The notes: generated by a model not told the origin, from the sequence alone. A stretch of 64,000 nt of DNA from Apoderus coryli (GCA_911728435.2 OU452205.1:13770260-13834259); one strand, 5' to 3'; shown: positions 22,505 through 34,428, counted from the first letter of the stretch. Translations and numbers: made by a program.

Positions 22505-24441
22505 TTAGCTTAACACATTTTTCTCCTGTACTTTTGTCGTCTGTGAATTGAAATACACAAATATCACTACTGACGATAATCTTGCTTGAAGATCTTGCTG
22601 ACTGAGATCGTGTGCCCATTCAACTCTGCCCCATTTACCCGACTGATATTCCTCCTCTAATCTGGCAAGTAAAACCGCCTTGTCAGGTAACAAAAATCGT
22701 TCTATGCAGGCAAGGGTTAATACCACAGACTTCAATGTGTCTACACCATACATAAAACCTAAAAGTATGGTAGGTAATTTACTTTATATATATTATAATA
22801 TTGAATAATGTGCACGAAGGAAAGATGATTATGAATAATTTATTTAATCTATTTAATGGCAACCCCATTTACATATATAGAGATAGAGAATTACAAGATT
22901 CATAAATAGCTTCGTTCGCGGAAACGATTTCTTACTGATTCCGAGCCGAATCGTGATTTCACAGAACTTGATTTAAGCCGCAGGCCCGGTTCGGAACGCA
23001 TTCGTAATCTTGACTCACCACGAAAGCAAAATAGAATCGCATACAACGTGCAACAGCTGTTAATATAAGTTAACACATTTGTTCATTCCAGTTCAGTCAA
23101 ATATCATCCCGATTATGAAGATTATTACATTTTTATTTGTCTAAAATAATAACAGTAGACCTTTCCCAGCGATTTGCAGCACATTTTAATTTTTAATATA
23201 ATTTAAATAAAGTAATGGAAACAATAAACGTTGTCTAATTGATAAATTATTTAGTTTTGCTGTTTTCAAGTTGTTCAGGACGTCACTAAATACTTCATCA
23301 AAAATAACAAACACAAAACATTTCTGTTTTTATTTATAACCTCTCAAAAACTTGTGTATGATGCGCTCAATGCTAGTTATGTGAATCTGATAGTAAGGCG
23401 ACCAAACTACGGAACAATATTCAGCAATAGGACGGAAAATAGTGTTCGAAGAACATTAGGAGACATAAGTATCCAATCGGTTGGATTGGAAGAAACAATA
23501 TTTTTAAATAAACAGAAGCAAAGCAGAATTTTGTTAAACGTCATATTACGCACCGGGTTCACAAAGATTGATTAGTGCTAACTGAAAGTAGAATCCTGTA
23601 ATTCAACATAAAAATTTCACTTACCATTAACTGCAGCAAAGTTATACGACATTAAATGTCGCATCAAAGTTGTCTTATCTTCCTCACTAACCGGTGGCAA
23701 ATCCATTTGTACTGATTTTTTTAGTTTCACATTAAAGCGTTTATTGAACCAATCAATTACTGGATCCCATTGTGCTATTTGGAACTTGAATAAATCTTCG
23801 TCTTCCTGTAAACATCCAAATTTTAAGTTTAATACTGAAATCTGTTTTGTATGTACCTATAACTTATGTTGAGTAATGTCATGTAAACTGCGCTTTCGTA
23901 TTATATAACTATGTTTAACTTAAACCATACCTACATTTGCTTGAAACAACACTGTGTCTGTATCCAAGTAATTTACAATATAATTTACAACATCCAATTT
24001 GGTTAAATTATTAGGATTATCTATTACTGTGTTACATAAAGTTGTCTAAAACAAATAAACTGAATAAAAATAATTTAAATATACACCACAGAAATGATCA
24101 TACAATATGCATACTGCTTTGTACAATATTGGGGTTCTGCGTATTCCATTCCGTGGCTACAGCGAGGGCTAATGGTTCACTTTCTACAGTAAATAAATTT
24201 CCTCTTGGGGTCTTTAGTTTTCTTTGATCTAGAGTAACTTCATATTTACCACCGTCACTTTTTAAAATACTAGCGTTTTTATAAAATCTTTTACGTATAG
24301 CTGAAATAGTTAATTAATGTTTTTAAGGTCTTTAGTACCCTCATTCCTTGCATGCATACCATAATGTCGTACAAAACTTAAATTGACTTTGGGCGTTTCT
24401 TGGGTGAGTAGTTTTCGATTTGAAATGCAAATTTGGAACAT
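22505..24441 (-). CDS. ATPAF2: ATP synthase F1 assembly factor 2 (Atp12 homologue)
   Basis: ATPAF2/Atp12 is the matrix chaperone that binds the F1 alpha subunit during ATP synthase assembly. Minus-strand exons are 24441-24360, 24300-24104, 24045-23935, 23805-23625 and 22758-22505, in frame throughout, 274 codons plus stop; human ATPAF2 has 289. Exon 1 encodes only 27 residues (MFQICISNRKLLTQETPKV...), basic and serine/threonine-bearing, fitting a mitochondrial presequence; it was found by frame and splice matching. Family blocks are plain: RKRFYKN, LDQRKLKTPRGNLFTVESE, LALAVATEWNTQ, TTLCNTVIDNP, LDTDTVLF, QWDPVIDWFNKRF, VLLARLEEEYQSGKWGRVEWAHD. All splice sites are GT-AG. The gene looks complete and functional and converges on the mTERF gene. 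Confidence 0.95.
22759..23624. other. ATPAF2 intron 4
   Basis: The largest intron of the gene. It holds an open frame of 73 codons on the opposite strand (23354-23575) without a domain or good context, which I do not call as a gene. No transposon ends were recognised. Confidence 0.4.
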
Positions 24442-25729
24442 CTTGTGTAGTTTTTTTCTAAAAACAGACATTTAAAAAGTTTATAATTTTTTAAAATGTA
24501 ACCCCTAAATTTAAATTATAACCTAACTAAAAAATAAGATATTTTACAGGTTAAGTTCAACACTGAGGTCGCAGGACAAGCATTTAGGGATAGCGAAACC
24601 AAATCAATTTCGACGGTTTTCGCGCATGTGTCGAAGCTTCCAATTTGAGGGCTTATTTTAAAAGAAAACATCCAGGTAACTTCTCTCCTGATCATGATAA
24701 AGACAACAAGCGTCAGGTTTCTGGGTAAACCAATTACACCGCACGTCAACAACGTTATGCTGAGAATCCAGACCGTTTCTGGCGCTTGTGAGTTGTGAGA
24801 ACAACCATCATAACAATCGTATATAAATAATATCTTAAACCCGTTACCGAGATTTCCCTAGAAAAAAAAAGACAAAAGGAAAACATGCCAGTCACTTAGA
24901 TCACAGTTCTTACCCATGGTACATTATTGTACCATGATTCTTACCGTATCAAACTGTGTTTAGACAGAGAACAAGTATTAGTTGTTCTCTGGCTTAGATC
25001 TAGGATCTAGGGCGCATGACATAAATATAAACGAGGATGTTTTATTTTATTGGTATCGACATTTTTTTAAAAATGTGTTTCATAATTGACTGTTATGTTT
25101 TTATCTATGGTATAATGACTAAGATTTGGTATGCAACTCTGGGTTTTTTGATCACAAACCTAAAATTATATATATATAATATATATTACTACTACTTACT
25201 ATAATATATTACTTTCAAAGTAATACAAAAATACAGCGAAAGGCAGGACGCAGGACTATATGAGGTTTGCGCTTCACTATTAGTTATGCCCGTCAAAGAG
25301 AATGCACTAAGCATTTCTTTATGCTGTGGCACTAATGTTAACTAAATAATAATAATAAATTATATAAATAATTATTTTTATTTGGTATGTGTTACTTACT
25401 TATCCATCATTAAAACACAATATATTAATAAATAAACGCAATAAATTAGTAGATTTTTTAAAATTTTAATTGAATTTGAAAGTAATAAAACAGTAATAGA
25501 ATCCATAAAAAGTAATAGTTTCTATAAAATTAGACAGTGTCGTAATAGGGTAATAGACGATAGAAATAGTAATAGATTTGATACAATTGTAATAGCAATA
25601 ACAACTACTGTGAATGCGTGTCGGTATGTTACCGGCTCTCCCTACCGTCCTAGTCCGTACAAAACCGGCATTTTTTAGCGTTTACGATATACGATAAATC
25701 AGAGACATGGCTGCATGTCTCTGTACCAT
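24442..25729. other. region upstream of ATPAF2
   Basis: Contains the putative ATPAF2 promoter next to 24441 and short perfect palindromes at about 24914-24945 (CATGGTAC...GTACCATG) and 24967-24992 (GAGAACAA...TTGTTCTC). A minus-strand open frame at 24516-24752 has no recognisable domain. No gene is called. Confidence 0.4.
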
Positions 25730-25836
25730 AGATATAGAGCTCAAACCCATCTGCGCATCCGATTGAACAACGGAATAAAGGAAGATAGAGAAACCGCCAT
25801 TTTGATGTTATTTCTTATTTCATTGCCTTCTAATTT

Positions 25837-26592
25837 TTAATGTTTATACCATAAAATGTGTATTGGTAAATGAGTCACTCGCTTTACCATCGGATTTTCT
25901 TCCGACCAATAGTGCGCATTGTGGGAATTGAACATCCCTTGCCGTGTAAAGATAGCTTCGTCAGTAAACAGAATATTATTCAAGAAACGCGGAGCATGAG
26001 CTGCTTTTTCGCGTAAAAATTCGTAGAATTCGAGTCTCTGAGGAAAATCATCTGGCAATAATTCCTGAGCTTTTCTGTAATCTGTAATGATACGGGTGTA
26101 GCTCATACCTACTTTACAAACATATGTTTAGCCGCATATGACTTTCTTCTAATAATTTAACATCAATACCATAGGTATTAATAAACTTAAAATAGCTTGC
26201 AAACGGTACATTCAAGCAATTTTTTCGAAGAGTGCCTTTTTTCTTGGGTAATAAACGAGCTATCATTTTTTGCAATTACCAATAAAGTAAACATCAAAAA
26301 AGTTATTAATGAAAATTTAGCTTAGACACTGTGTGACTGGCGCCCTCTATGTTTTAAAGGAACGCGAGTATTTTTAATCCATTCTGCGACCCCCAAAAAT
26401 ATTCATATGAAAAAATTGAGACCCTTATTTCTAATAATCAGAAATAATACTAAAAATAATATTTTTTTAACTCCCTGTATCTCGAAAAGGAAGGCTCCTT
26501 CGGCAAAAATTTATATAACAAGCTACACTTATTTTAAGCAGTTCTATCACCTCTGGCATTTTGTCATGTCTTTCTGAAACACCCTGTATTAT
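25837..26592 (-). pseudogene. 5' part of a mariner element
   Basis: At the right, TACAGGGTGTTTCAGAAAGA (minus strand) is a mariner-type terminus. The minus strand then encodes RLEFYEFLREKA, NNILFTDEAIFTRQGMFNSHNAHYW, that is, the first catalytic D region of a mariner transposase. It stops at about 25850 with the second and third catalytic residues missing. Confidence 0.7.
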
Positions 26593-26705
26593 ATAGAGAA
26601 TTATATCGTTCAAGTGAGAGGTAAAAAAAGTGGAATATAGGGTGCGGCCATTTTGATGTTCTACTACAGGGGAGTCTTAAAAAGTATTTAATGCGCTTAC
26701 TTTGC
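26585..26705. repeat. left arm of a ~125 bp inverted repeat
   Basis: This matches the reverse complement of 31855-31985: GAATTATATCGTTCAAG, GGAATATAGGG, GCGGCCATTTTGATG and CAGGGGAGTCTTAAAAAGTA occur in both. Together the arms bound 5.4 kb containing the THAP gene and P-element relic. Confidence 0.7.
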
Positions 26706-27231
26706 CACATTTAAAATATAAAAAAGATATTGTGTATTAATGTTACATATAATTTGGTCATAATAAAACCATCAATTTTATCATATCATCACATCAACAT
26801 CTTTCATAATGATATAGAAAAATCTTAGATTATTCTAATATTTTTACTCCACCATATATTAATTTTATGTGTCCTTTGAACATGTTATAGTATAACAATT
26901 AAAAATTAGAAGGCAATGAAATAACTTGGCAACAAAACCACATCAAAATGGCCTTTTCTCTATCTCCGTTTATTCCGTTGCGCAGACGGTATGTTGTAAT
27001 GTCATTGGATATATTCCTTTACAAAACATTCCCCTTATGTTTTGTGTGTTCCTTCCTCTATAACTCTATATATCTATGGTTACATCCATATATAATCCGT
27101 ATATTTTATATTATTATCCTTAGATATTCTAACTAATTTTAAGGTAGAATATTATATTCTAAGTTATTATCACAATAAGCTACAAGCTGTGTAATTACAT
27201 TATACTTACGTATAGTTTATGGTGATATACA

Positions 27232-28002
27232 ATGACGTGTTTTATACCGAATTGTAAAAATGTAAGGAGGCTGCTTCCAGATAACAGCAATATATCTTTT
27301 CATTTGTAAGTACAAGTTGATTGCTATATTAAGTATATCTATAAACTTGATATTTTTAGATTTCCTAAGAATCGTCAGGAATTTAAGGCTTGGCTTTTAG
27401 CAATAGGAATGGGTCATCGACAAAATCTTAAATGGTCCAGGACCAGGTTTATTTGTTCTGCACACTTTAAACCTAGTGATTTTGACAAAACAGGTTTAAT
27501 AACAATTTTAAAGAAAACTGTAGTGCCCAGTATTAATTTGGATAGCACTTCACAACCAATTTCTTCAGGAATTGTCAACATTCCAGCAACTTCAAATGTG
27601 ACTCGTGGAAATTCTCCTACAATAAATTTAGAGAGTTCTTTATCTACTAAAAGTGGTTCACCAATAATCAGTAGCAGAAAACGCCATCTCAACACACACA
27701 AATCAAGCATATTCCCAGTTTCATCCAGTAGCGACTCCAGTATCGATAGAAAAAGAGAACTTGTGACAATAGAACACAACTATGTGTATGTAAATTAATA
27801 TTTTTAAACATGTTCGATTTGATACAAATTATTTCTTGTTTCTAGGGCCATTCCAAAAACAGAAAAAATTAAACCTGATAGCTTTAAGCTCAAATATCAA
27901 CTTGCACAATCAAAAGTTTATAGATTAAATGAGAAGGTTAAAAAGCTTAACAAAAGAGTGACCTACTTAAAAATGATAGTTCAAAAACTAAAAAATAGAT
28001 AA
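27232..28002 (+). CDS. THAP-domain protein with C-terminal coiled coil
   Basis: Exons are 27232-27305, 27360-27785 and 27846-28002, 218 codons plus TAA, with consensus GT-AG sites. The THAP zinc-binding C2CH is intact: C3 and C8 (CFIPNC), then C57 and H60 (FICSAHF), with FHLFPKN and the conserved W36. A serine-rich linker follows, then a basic leucine/lysine heptad region (KYQLAQSKVYRLNEKVKKL) that should form a coiled coil. AATAAA signals lie near 28010 and 28045. THAP plus coiled coil is the N-terminal layout of P-element/THAP9 transposases, and decayed transposase sequence begins about 190 bases downstream. The protein could be a sequence-specific DNA-binding factor or repressor; that role is inferred. 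Confidence 0.75.
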
Positions 28003-28189
28003 TTTGAAAAAATAAAAGTGGAGTTGTAAATTTTTAGTGACAAATAAAAGTCAAATCTCCACATTTATTATTTTATTTTTGTGGAGATTTTACTGTTATT
28101 TGTCTAAACTAAAAGAAAGAAAAAACAAAAAATATATATTCAGGTGCTATAGAGCATTTGAATAGTGTATGTGGAGATCTACCAGGATG

Positions 28190-29115
28190 AGCCAAACTAT
28201 TGGCTGAAACTTTGTCTCGTAGGACATATCCTGAGGTGTTTTGCAGTGACATTACACTTCTATTCAACAAAGATTATGAATGTAAAAAGTAAATTGACTT
28301 TTATGGTGTAAGGAATTGAGGTTTTGTAAAGGTAGGAGCGTCATTAGGAAATGATCAACAACAGGTAGCATCAAAAGCACTGGTTTTAATGGTTGTATGC
28401 AACAATGTCCAATGGAAGTTACCAATACTTACTTCTTAATTTCCTCCCTGCCATGAGCTGAAAAGGCCATATTGTTACTGAAGCATTCAATGGTTTTCAT
28501 AACATTGGTGTAGAAGTTACCTCGATTACATGTGTTGGCCCATTAGCACATTTCAGTATGTTCACAGAGCAAGGATGTAATTTTTCAGAGGGTTTAAAAC
28601 TTATATACATCCCATACAATAGAAAAATGATGTATGCTATTTTCGATTCTTGCCATATGTTAAAGTTAATGAGGAACTGTTGGGTACATTAAAAACAATT
28701 GTTAATCCTGAAGGAAATTTAGTGAAATGAGATTATACAAATTGTACAACATTCAAGAAAATGAGACCTTGGCTTTGGCAAATAAATTAAAGAAATCTCA
28801 TATCCAGTAGGAGAAACAAAAAATGAAGGTATGTAGTTGAAGTCTCTAAAACTATTTATCTTTTCCAACTTATATTTTTGTTTTAGGTTAATTTGGCTGC
28901 TCAGATATTAAGTAATAGTGTGGCAGAAGCACTTGCCTTTTAACCACTGATCTGCAACATCCCGACTTTCATAATCAATTTTATTAAAATAATAAATCAA
29001 TTATTATTTGATATGTTAAATTTAATAGTGCCTTGGGCAACTGGGAAAAAAGCCCCTCTAAAGGAATCTAATGAAGCAGAATGGAAAGCTATGGCTGGAA
29101 AGGCAAATTTTTATT
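28190..29115 (+). pseudogene. P-element/THAP9-like transposase core, decayed
   Basis: Pieces in different frames match the P/THAP9 transposase in order: VTLHFYSTK, ASKALVLMVVCNNVQWKLP, ITCVGPLAHFSMF, GCNFSEGLK, YAIFDSCHMLKL, GTLKTIVNPEGN, ANKLKKSHI, and after an apparent intron (GGTATGTAG ... TTTTAG|GTTAATTTG) VNLAAQILSNSVAEAL and LNLIVPWATGKKAPLKES. Many stops and frameshifts are present. It lies in the right order and strand behind the THAP gene, so both probably derive from one element. Confidence 0.8.
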
Positions 29116-29202
29116 GAATGTAAAAACAATTGGATATTTTTATTTACTTAAATTGCCAGTAAGGAACGTCGTTTTGAATTTTGGTTTTGTTTTTAACTGT
29201 AA

Positions 29203-30292
29203 AGCTGGATTTATAGTTTGACGGACTGTATACGTAATACGTAGACGCACTGGATACGTAACAAACGCACCAATAATGGTCGCATATAGGGATGCGATAC
29301 TCTCAAAGTATCGATACTTTTGCTGCAGTATCGAGTATTTTTGGTATCGAGACTTTTAGAACGTTTTATTGTTAAAAGTGTTGTGTACAGTTTCGATACC
29401 GATACCTACGAGTATCGATACTTTTCAGACAAGTAGCGGTAGTATCGGTATCGATCTTTTTATTTTTTTAGCATCCCTAGTCGCATTCATCACAACAAAT
29501 CGCTACGGAGCGATCATCAATTTTCTGTTGAACGCACTGATCAGTGGTGAGCGCTTCAGCAGCGGCCGCCATTTTTACCATCAGATTTGAAATATGCTAA
29601 TCTAGCGATGGAATCTGTTCTTTATAAAATAAACAAAACAAACATGTTTATGAAATCAAACCAGTGCAATAAATAAATAGGATCCATTTTAATTATTCTC
29701 GGAAACTTAACAAAACACTAGACTAAACGTAAATGATAATTTTTAATTTTTTTTTGTGATGAAAAATATCAAATAAATTAGGTTATGTTCTTTTGACACT
29801 TTTCACTTTTGTTACATTATGTCTGAAAAGCGCGTTCAGCAGAACAACGAAATGATGGATCCCTACTGATGAACGCGACCATTATTAAATTTATAAATAA
29901 TGAGTAATAGGGAGGTGGATATATGACATCAAACAAACACAACCTATAAATTAATACGAATCATAAGCGCCTGCTGGTTTGGATTGATATTATAATATTT
30001 ATAATACTGAATATTGACCTACCGTTTAAATAAATATATAAAAAAACTTTGCTAACCTAGGCAGTGCGCGGGACAAGTGACAACTGACAGTCACGCTGTT
30101 GACACAATTCTTTCTTTTGATTGGTCGGACGCAAGAAACTCACTGTAAAAGATGAAAGTTGGCCAACTCTTCCGTTCCACTTACGTTACGTCATGCGTTT
30201 ACGTTCATTTATAAACAAGGGTACATAAATTCTATAGTTGATCTTTTTGCAGTGCGTCTACGTTTACAGTCCGTCAAACTATAAATCCAGCT
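29203..30292. mobile_element. Harbinger-type MITE, TAA target duplication
   Basis: Perfect 28-base inverted ends start AGCTGGATTTATAGTTTGAC, continuing after a short gap with CGTAGACGCACTG. The trinucleotide TAA flanks both ends (29200-29202 and 30293-30295), as expected for PIF/Harbinger. No transposase is inside. A hAT-type MITE is nested at 29287-29479. Confidence 0.8.
29287..29479. mobile_element. hAT-type MITE with TATCGATA repeats
   Basis: The ends TAGGGATGC and GCATCCCTA are inverted, flanked by the 8-base pair GTCGCATA/GTCGCATT, a one-mismatch duplication of hAT size. The interior is built of TATCGATA and CGATAC-type palindromes. It is related to the copy at 32121-32513. Confidence 0.8.
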
Positions 30293-30544
30293 TAAGGGTT
30301 AAGTTTTTAGTTTCTATTTATGATACCAAGATATTAGTATGTACTTATGACTAGTTTCAAAATTGAGCTTATTCTCTGTTGAGGTCATATTTGTGTCATT
30401 TTTGTCGAAAATAAATTCGGCAAAAACAAAAATGATTTTTACTTTAAAGGTAACAGAAACACCAGTTTTAATTTAAAATAACACATTTTTTATTGTCATG
30501 CGTTTTTCGAATTATTGACATCTTGTCATGGAAATGACATCCAG

Positions 30545-30775
30545 GCAGCGTAAGTATGGACCTACAGTTTAGCGTGGAATCCGAACCACGGTCCTCGACT
30601 GCCATCCGCCAGCACCCACGACTATGTAGTCAATAACTACTTGGGATACGCAAGTCTACCGACTCGGCCGGGAGCATCGCTCACCCATCTAATCACTATC
30701 CACGCGACATGGTACTTGAATACCATGATCGCATCGACATGTGCTTGAACATGTGGACATCTCCCGCCCCGAAAG
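30545..30775 (-). mobile_element. second SINE copy, minus strand
   Basis: Reverse-complement match to the SINE at 13644-13913, including the B-box block GTGGTTCGGATTCCACGCTA and the TAGTTATTGACTA.ATAGT segment. It is more diverged and lacks an obvious target duplication. Confidence 0.75.
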
Positions 30776-31334
30776 ATCCTTTTCAAGTATGTGGGACTCG
30801 TAATCTTTTATTAAATTCGCCTTCCTGTCATGCAATATCAAACGACACACAATGGTCTTTTTTAGGTGCAAGAAAAAGCAATTTTAAACTCTAAGTATAT
30901 AATATAGGGTGTCTGGCTTTTCTTTAAATTGAATACTATAGTATAGTGCATGGTACATCTTTTATTGTATAGTCACAGTTAAAATAATATACGGTTGGTT
31001 CTCATCGTATCGGTACGTCTGATCTTCATGTCTATAAAGCAATTCGCCGTGCTTATAGTTATAGATATAGTACAATATAGTAGCTGGCAATGCGACGAGT
31101 CGATGCCGTTTTCAGCGTCTACTGGACCGTCTTGTCTATAGTTAATCGATGGTATAGTCAAAGATTAATGTACATTAATCTTTGTTATAGTGTTACATAC
31201 TTATGTATTACAACTATTCCTAAAGGTGAGTTTACAAGCATCCGTTCTACGACGATCCGACAGAGCTCTTATTGGTCGAAATATTTTGGCGCGAACTTAT
31301 TACGAAAATTAATCAAAAGATAAAAAAACAAAAC

Positions 31335-31800
31335 AATGTATTGCTCGGCAGAGAATTGAAAATGCTTTTGGTATTTTGGCTTGGCATCAAGGTGGAGAAT
31401 TTATAGGAAGCCAATTATAGGTAGTGATTTAACTGTAACATGAATAGTTAAAGCTACAGTATGTTTACATAACTACTTGAGCTAACGGATGAACCTGTCC
31501 GAAGGTATTGCTACTGTGGACAGGGAGGATGAAAATTGTGATATTATTGAAGGCGAGTGGAGAACTCAGGCAAATATCAACCTTACTCTTACTCCTATAA
31601 AGAGAACAAGCTCAAATATGTATATAATTTTTTTTTTTATATTAATATTATATACCGAATTTCTAGAGACAATGGTAATAATGTTTGTAGGGAAAACCGG
31701 AAGCCCCGTGAAATAACTGTTGGATCATCGTGTCATCGGTTGATATATTCTTGTGTATGCACAATTTTTGAAATCTATGAATCAGTGAAATAAAAATGTT
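31335..31800 (+). pseudogene. HARBI1-like (PIF/Harbinger) transposase C-terminal relic
   Basis: The plus strand reads RQRIENAFGILA, then in shifted frames YRKPIIGSDLTVT and IVKATVCLHNYL. These are the conserved C-terminal motifs of Harbinger nucleases (RIENAFGILA.RWRI..., ...VLHN). A short acidic tail in an open frame (31489-31716) follows. The upstream catalytic part is absent. Confidence 0.7.
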
Positions 31801-31854
31801 TTCGTATTATCATATCGTCGGATAAACGAATGCGTCTAAACTTTGCTTAAGTAA

Positions 31855-31985
31855 GCTCATTAAGTACTTTTTAAGACTCCCCTGTAGTGACTCATCAAAA
31901 TGGCCGCGCCCTATATTCCATCTTTTTTACCTCTCACTACTTGAACGATATAATTTTCTATATTATTATGATCTGTACGCGATTC
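31855..31985. repeat. right arm of the ~125 bp inverted repeat
   Basis: Reverse complement of 26585-26705; see that entry for shared blocks. Confidence 0.7.
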
Positions 31986-32084
31986 AAATGTCAAAGTAGT
32001 CAATTAGCGGTTTTTACTGGAACTTCATCTTGCAAGCAACGAAAACTCTAATAACGCGTACGTTATTTTGTGGCAATTAACATT

Positions 32085-33312
32085 CAAGGCGCATTAACTA
32101 TATAGGTTACCTCATTGAGCTAGGGATCCTAAAAAAATAAAAAGTATCGATACCAATACCGATACTTTTTGCCAAGTATCGATCCTACCGATCTTGTCTA
32201 AAAAGTATCGGTATCGAAACTGTACACAACACTTTCAACAATAAAACTGTTGAATATATATTAGATTTTGTGTTACATAACATAGGACAGTGGTCGTCAG
32301 CCTTCTGAATGTATTGATCACCAAAAAAAAAAATACTCAAGAAAATAATTAAGAAATGGTGGTGGCAGTATAATGTACAGTAATTATTTTCGATACCGAT
32401 ACTGCTACGAAAATATCGATACCAACTTGGAATTGTTCTAAAAGTATCGATACCAAAAATACTCGATACTGCAGCAAAAGTATCGATACTCTCGAAGTAT
32501 CGTTACATCCCTACATTGAGCAGCTTTTTAGTGTGATGATTGCGCGGGGGTCGTGACGTCAGCGGCGACCGGAGTTATGGTAGTTTTGTGCAAATTTAAT
32601 TGATCGTTTATTGTTTTTGAGATTAGCGTTTTCGTTACGATAATGTTGTGAACTGTTACTGAAACAATATTATACTTCCTCGAGTAAGAGTTTTTGGATG
32701 TTTTTGTGAATATTATTATAATGTTATGTTTTGTTTAAAGTTGTCTGACCACTTTTTAAAAAAAATTGGTTTTGACCTATAACCTATATTGTGTATAAGG
32801 ATCTTTTTAGAAAGGAGAATATCATAATACCAGGTAAAAAAATACTACAAAACATCTTTTTACCCAGAAAACACCCTTGTGACACTTGGATATGTATTGC
32901 AAAATTTTATAAATTACCTAACTATTTTTGTGCGAAAATTGTTTACAAGAATATTTTCTAAGCCAGCAAAAATACATTACAAACGTTTTGAAATGTATTC
33001 AGGAAAACAAAACTTGGACAATGTTTGTAACTCCCTAAACATAATTTTAAAATTATTGTAATAACTTAGAACTTGAATATTGCATTTTATTGTAACACTA
33101 ATGTTTACTTAAATAAATAAATGAAAATTGTTAATTTATAATATTTAATTAAAAGCTTACAGAAAAGAGATCCATAATGCCCATAGATAAATGTTTATAA
33201 CTGTAAATAATGCCGAGATAAAGCAAGCCGGTCGCCGGTGACGTAGATTGCTTGTGGTAGGTCAAGATCAATCGAGGCAACCTATTTAGTTAATACGTCT
33301 TGAATAACACTA
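32085..33312. mobile_element. inverted-repeat element hosting a hAT MITE
   Basis: The left end CATTAACTATATAGGTTACCTC and the right end (reverse complement ATTAACTAAATAGGTTGCCTC) are inverted, with GACGTCAGCGGCGACCGG/CGTCACCGGCGACCGG following inside. No transposase is seen. The hAT-type MITE at 32121-32513 interrupts the left arm. Confidence 0.55.
32121..32513. mobile_element. hAT-type MITE with 8-base target duplication
   Basis: A perfect CATTGAGC duplication flanks the element (32113-32120 and 32514-32521), with TAGGGAT and ATCCCTA ends. At least four exact TATCGATA motifs lie inside, near both ends. It is related to 29287-29479. Confidence 0.9.
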
Positions 33313-33694
33313 ACCATTATTAACGTTAGGTTCATAACGTTACGTTATTATGCAACACTGAACACTGATGAATGTTGCAGTCAGTGTTGCCCTTTTATTC
33401 CTTTTATAAATTATCGTTAACAAAAAATTAGAGTTTAAAATAATTCTCGCACGAAAATTTGTATTTTTTTTTTGTATGTTTTCTTCTGTATTTGTTTGGT
33501 CTGAGTAGTTTTTGTTGTAATAAAGCCTAAAATAGTTTTGTCAGTAAAACGCAATTTTTCCTGTAAATTATTAAGAGGAAATATTAGCCAAGTTCGATAA
33601 TTTTGTCTAGTGATCAGATAATTTGCGATCGTGCTAACGGAATACTGGCATAAATCTGTCATATTGGCATTGTCCAGCTGTTGCTTCCGTCTGT
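32514..33694. other. spacer, nothing recognised beyond repeat ends
   Basis: Apart from the inverted-repeat arm described above, the sequence is AT-rich. An inverted GTTGCA/TGCAAC pattern lies near 33350-33390. No gene is supported. Confidence 0.35.
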
Positions 33695-34151
33695 AGGGTT
33701 ATTCTTTCGTACTGAACTAAGTGAACAATCTGAAAATTTTCAGTTCATTCACGATTGTGCGTATTCTTTCGACATCGGTCACTTCTACCAAACTGATTAA
33801 AATTCCTACCCCCCTTGCCCCTTACTGATCAACCTCCTGGTACCGGTTAGTTCGTTCAGTTAACAGTTAACCTCTAAAAGTATTGAATATTGAGAGATAA
33901 TAATTGGAATATGATTTCGAATGAAACTAATAAATTGTAAAAGTTTAAAACATGGATAATAATATCATGGAAGAAATAATTTTCCAGTTTTCAGAGCAGA
34001 TTTGGTTGTTTTCACAAGTTTTCGAGGTTAAGTGAAAGACAATCACAAAAAAGATGATCTTTCGGTTTCGCCAAATATTCAGTTCAGTATAATCACATTC
34101 AGTTTAATCACATTCACTTGTTCAGATCAATCACTACGAAAGAATAACCCT
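33695..34151. mobile_element. MITE with AGGGTTATTCTTTCGTA ends, uninterrupted copy
   Basis: A near-identical copy of the MITE at 13425-14162 without the SINE. The SINE target AATTGGAATATG occurs here once, around 33903-33914, as an empty site. Confidence 0.9.
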
Positions 34152-34428
34152 TGTGTCAGTAGTTTGGCTGTTTGACAACATAATTGATAACCTTTAAATT
34201 TAAATTAATAATTTGCCTAAATTGTAAATAATGTAACTGAATTTAAAAAAAAAACTGTAAAATCCTAATAATCTGTAGAATAGAATATTACAGAAAAATC
34301 CGTATGTTCTTAAGCTTTTCATAAAGCTTTTACTTTAGGAAAATTTACACATAACTAGAAAAGCAAATTCTTTTCTAGACTAAGTTCATATGGGTTAAAC
34401 TTCGAGTTGGAATTAAAAAAAAACTAGA

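Larger units (their letters stand above)
25730..27005. mobile_element. second copy of the palindromic MITE, interrupted
   Basis: The left arm (about 25730-25850) and right arm (about 26740-27005) match the arms of 14577-15216, sharing AGAGAAA.CGCCATTTTGATG and ATTGCCTTCTAATTTTTA. The centre is replaced by a mariner fragment and by one arm of another inverted repeat (26585-26705). Confidence 0.6.

Noticed and set aside
23354..23575. 73-codon open frame inside ATPAF2 intron 4, opposite strand
   Set aside because: No recognisable domain or promoter context; AT-rich chance frame is likely.
27414..27779. 121-codon minus-strand frame
   Set aside because: Shadow of the THAP gene exon 2 on the other strand.
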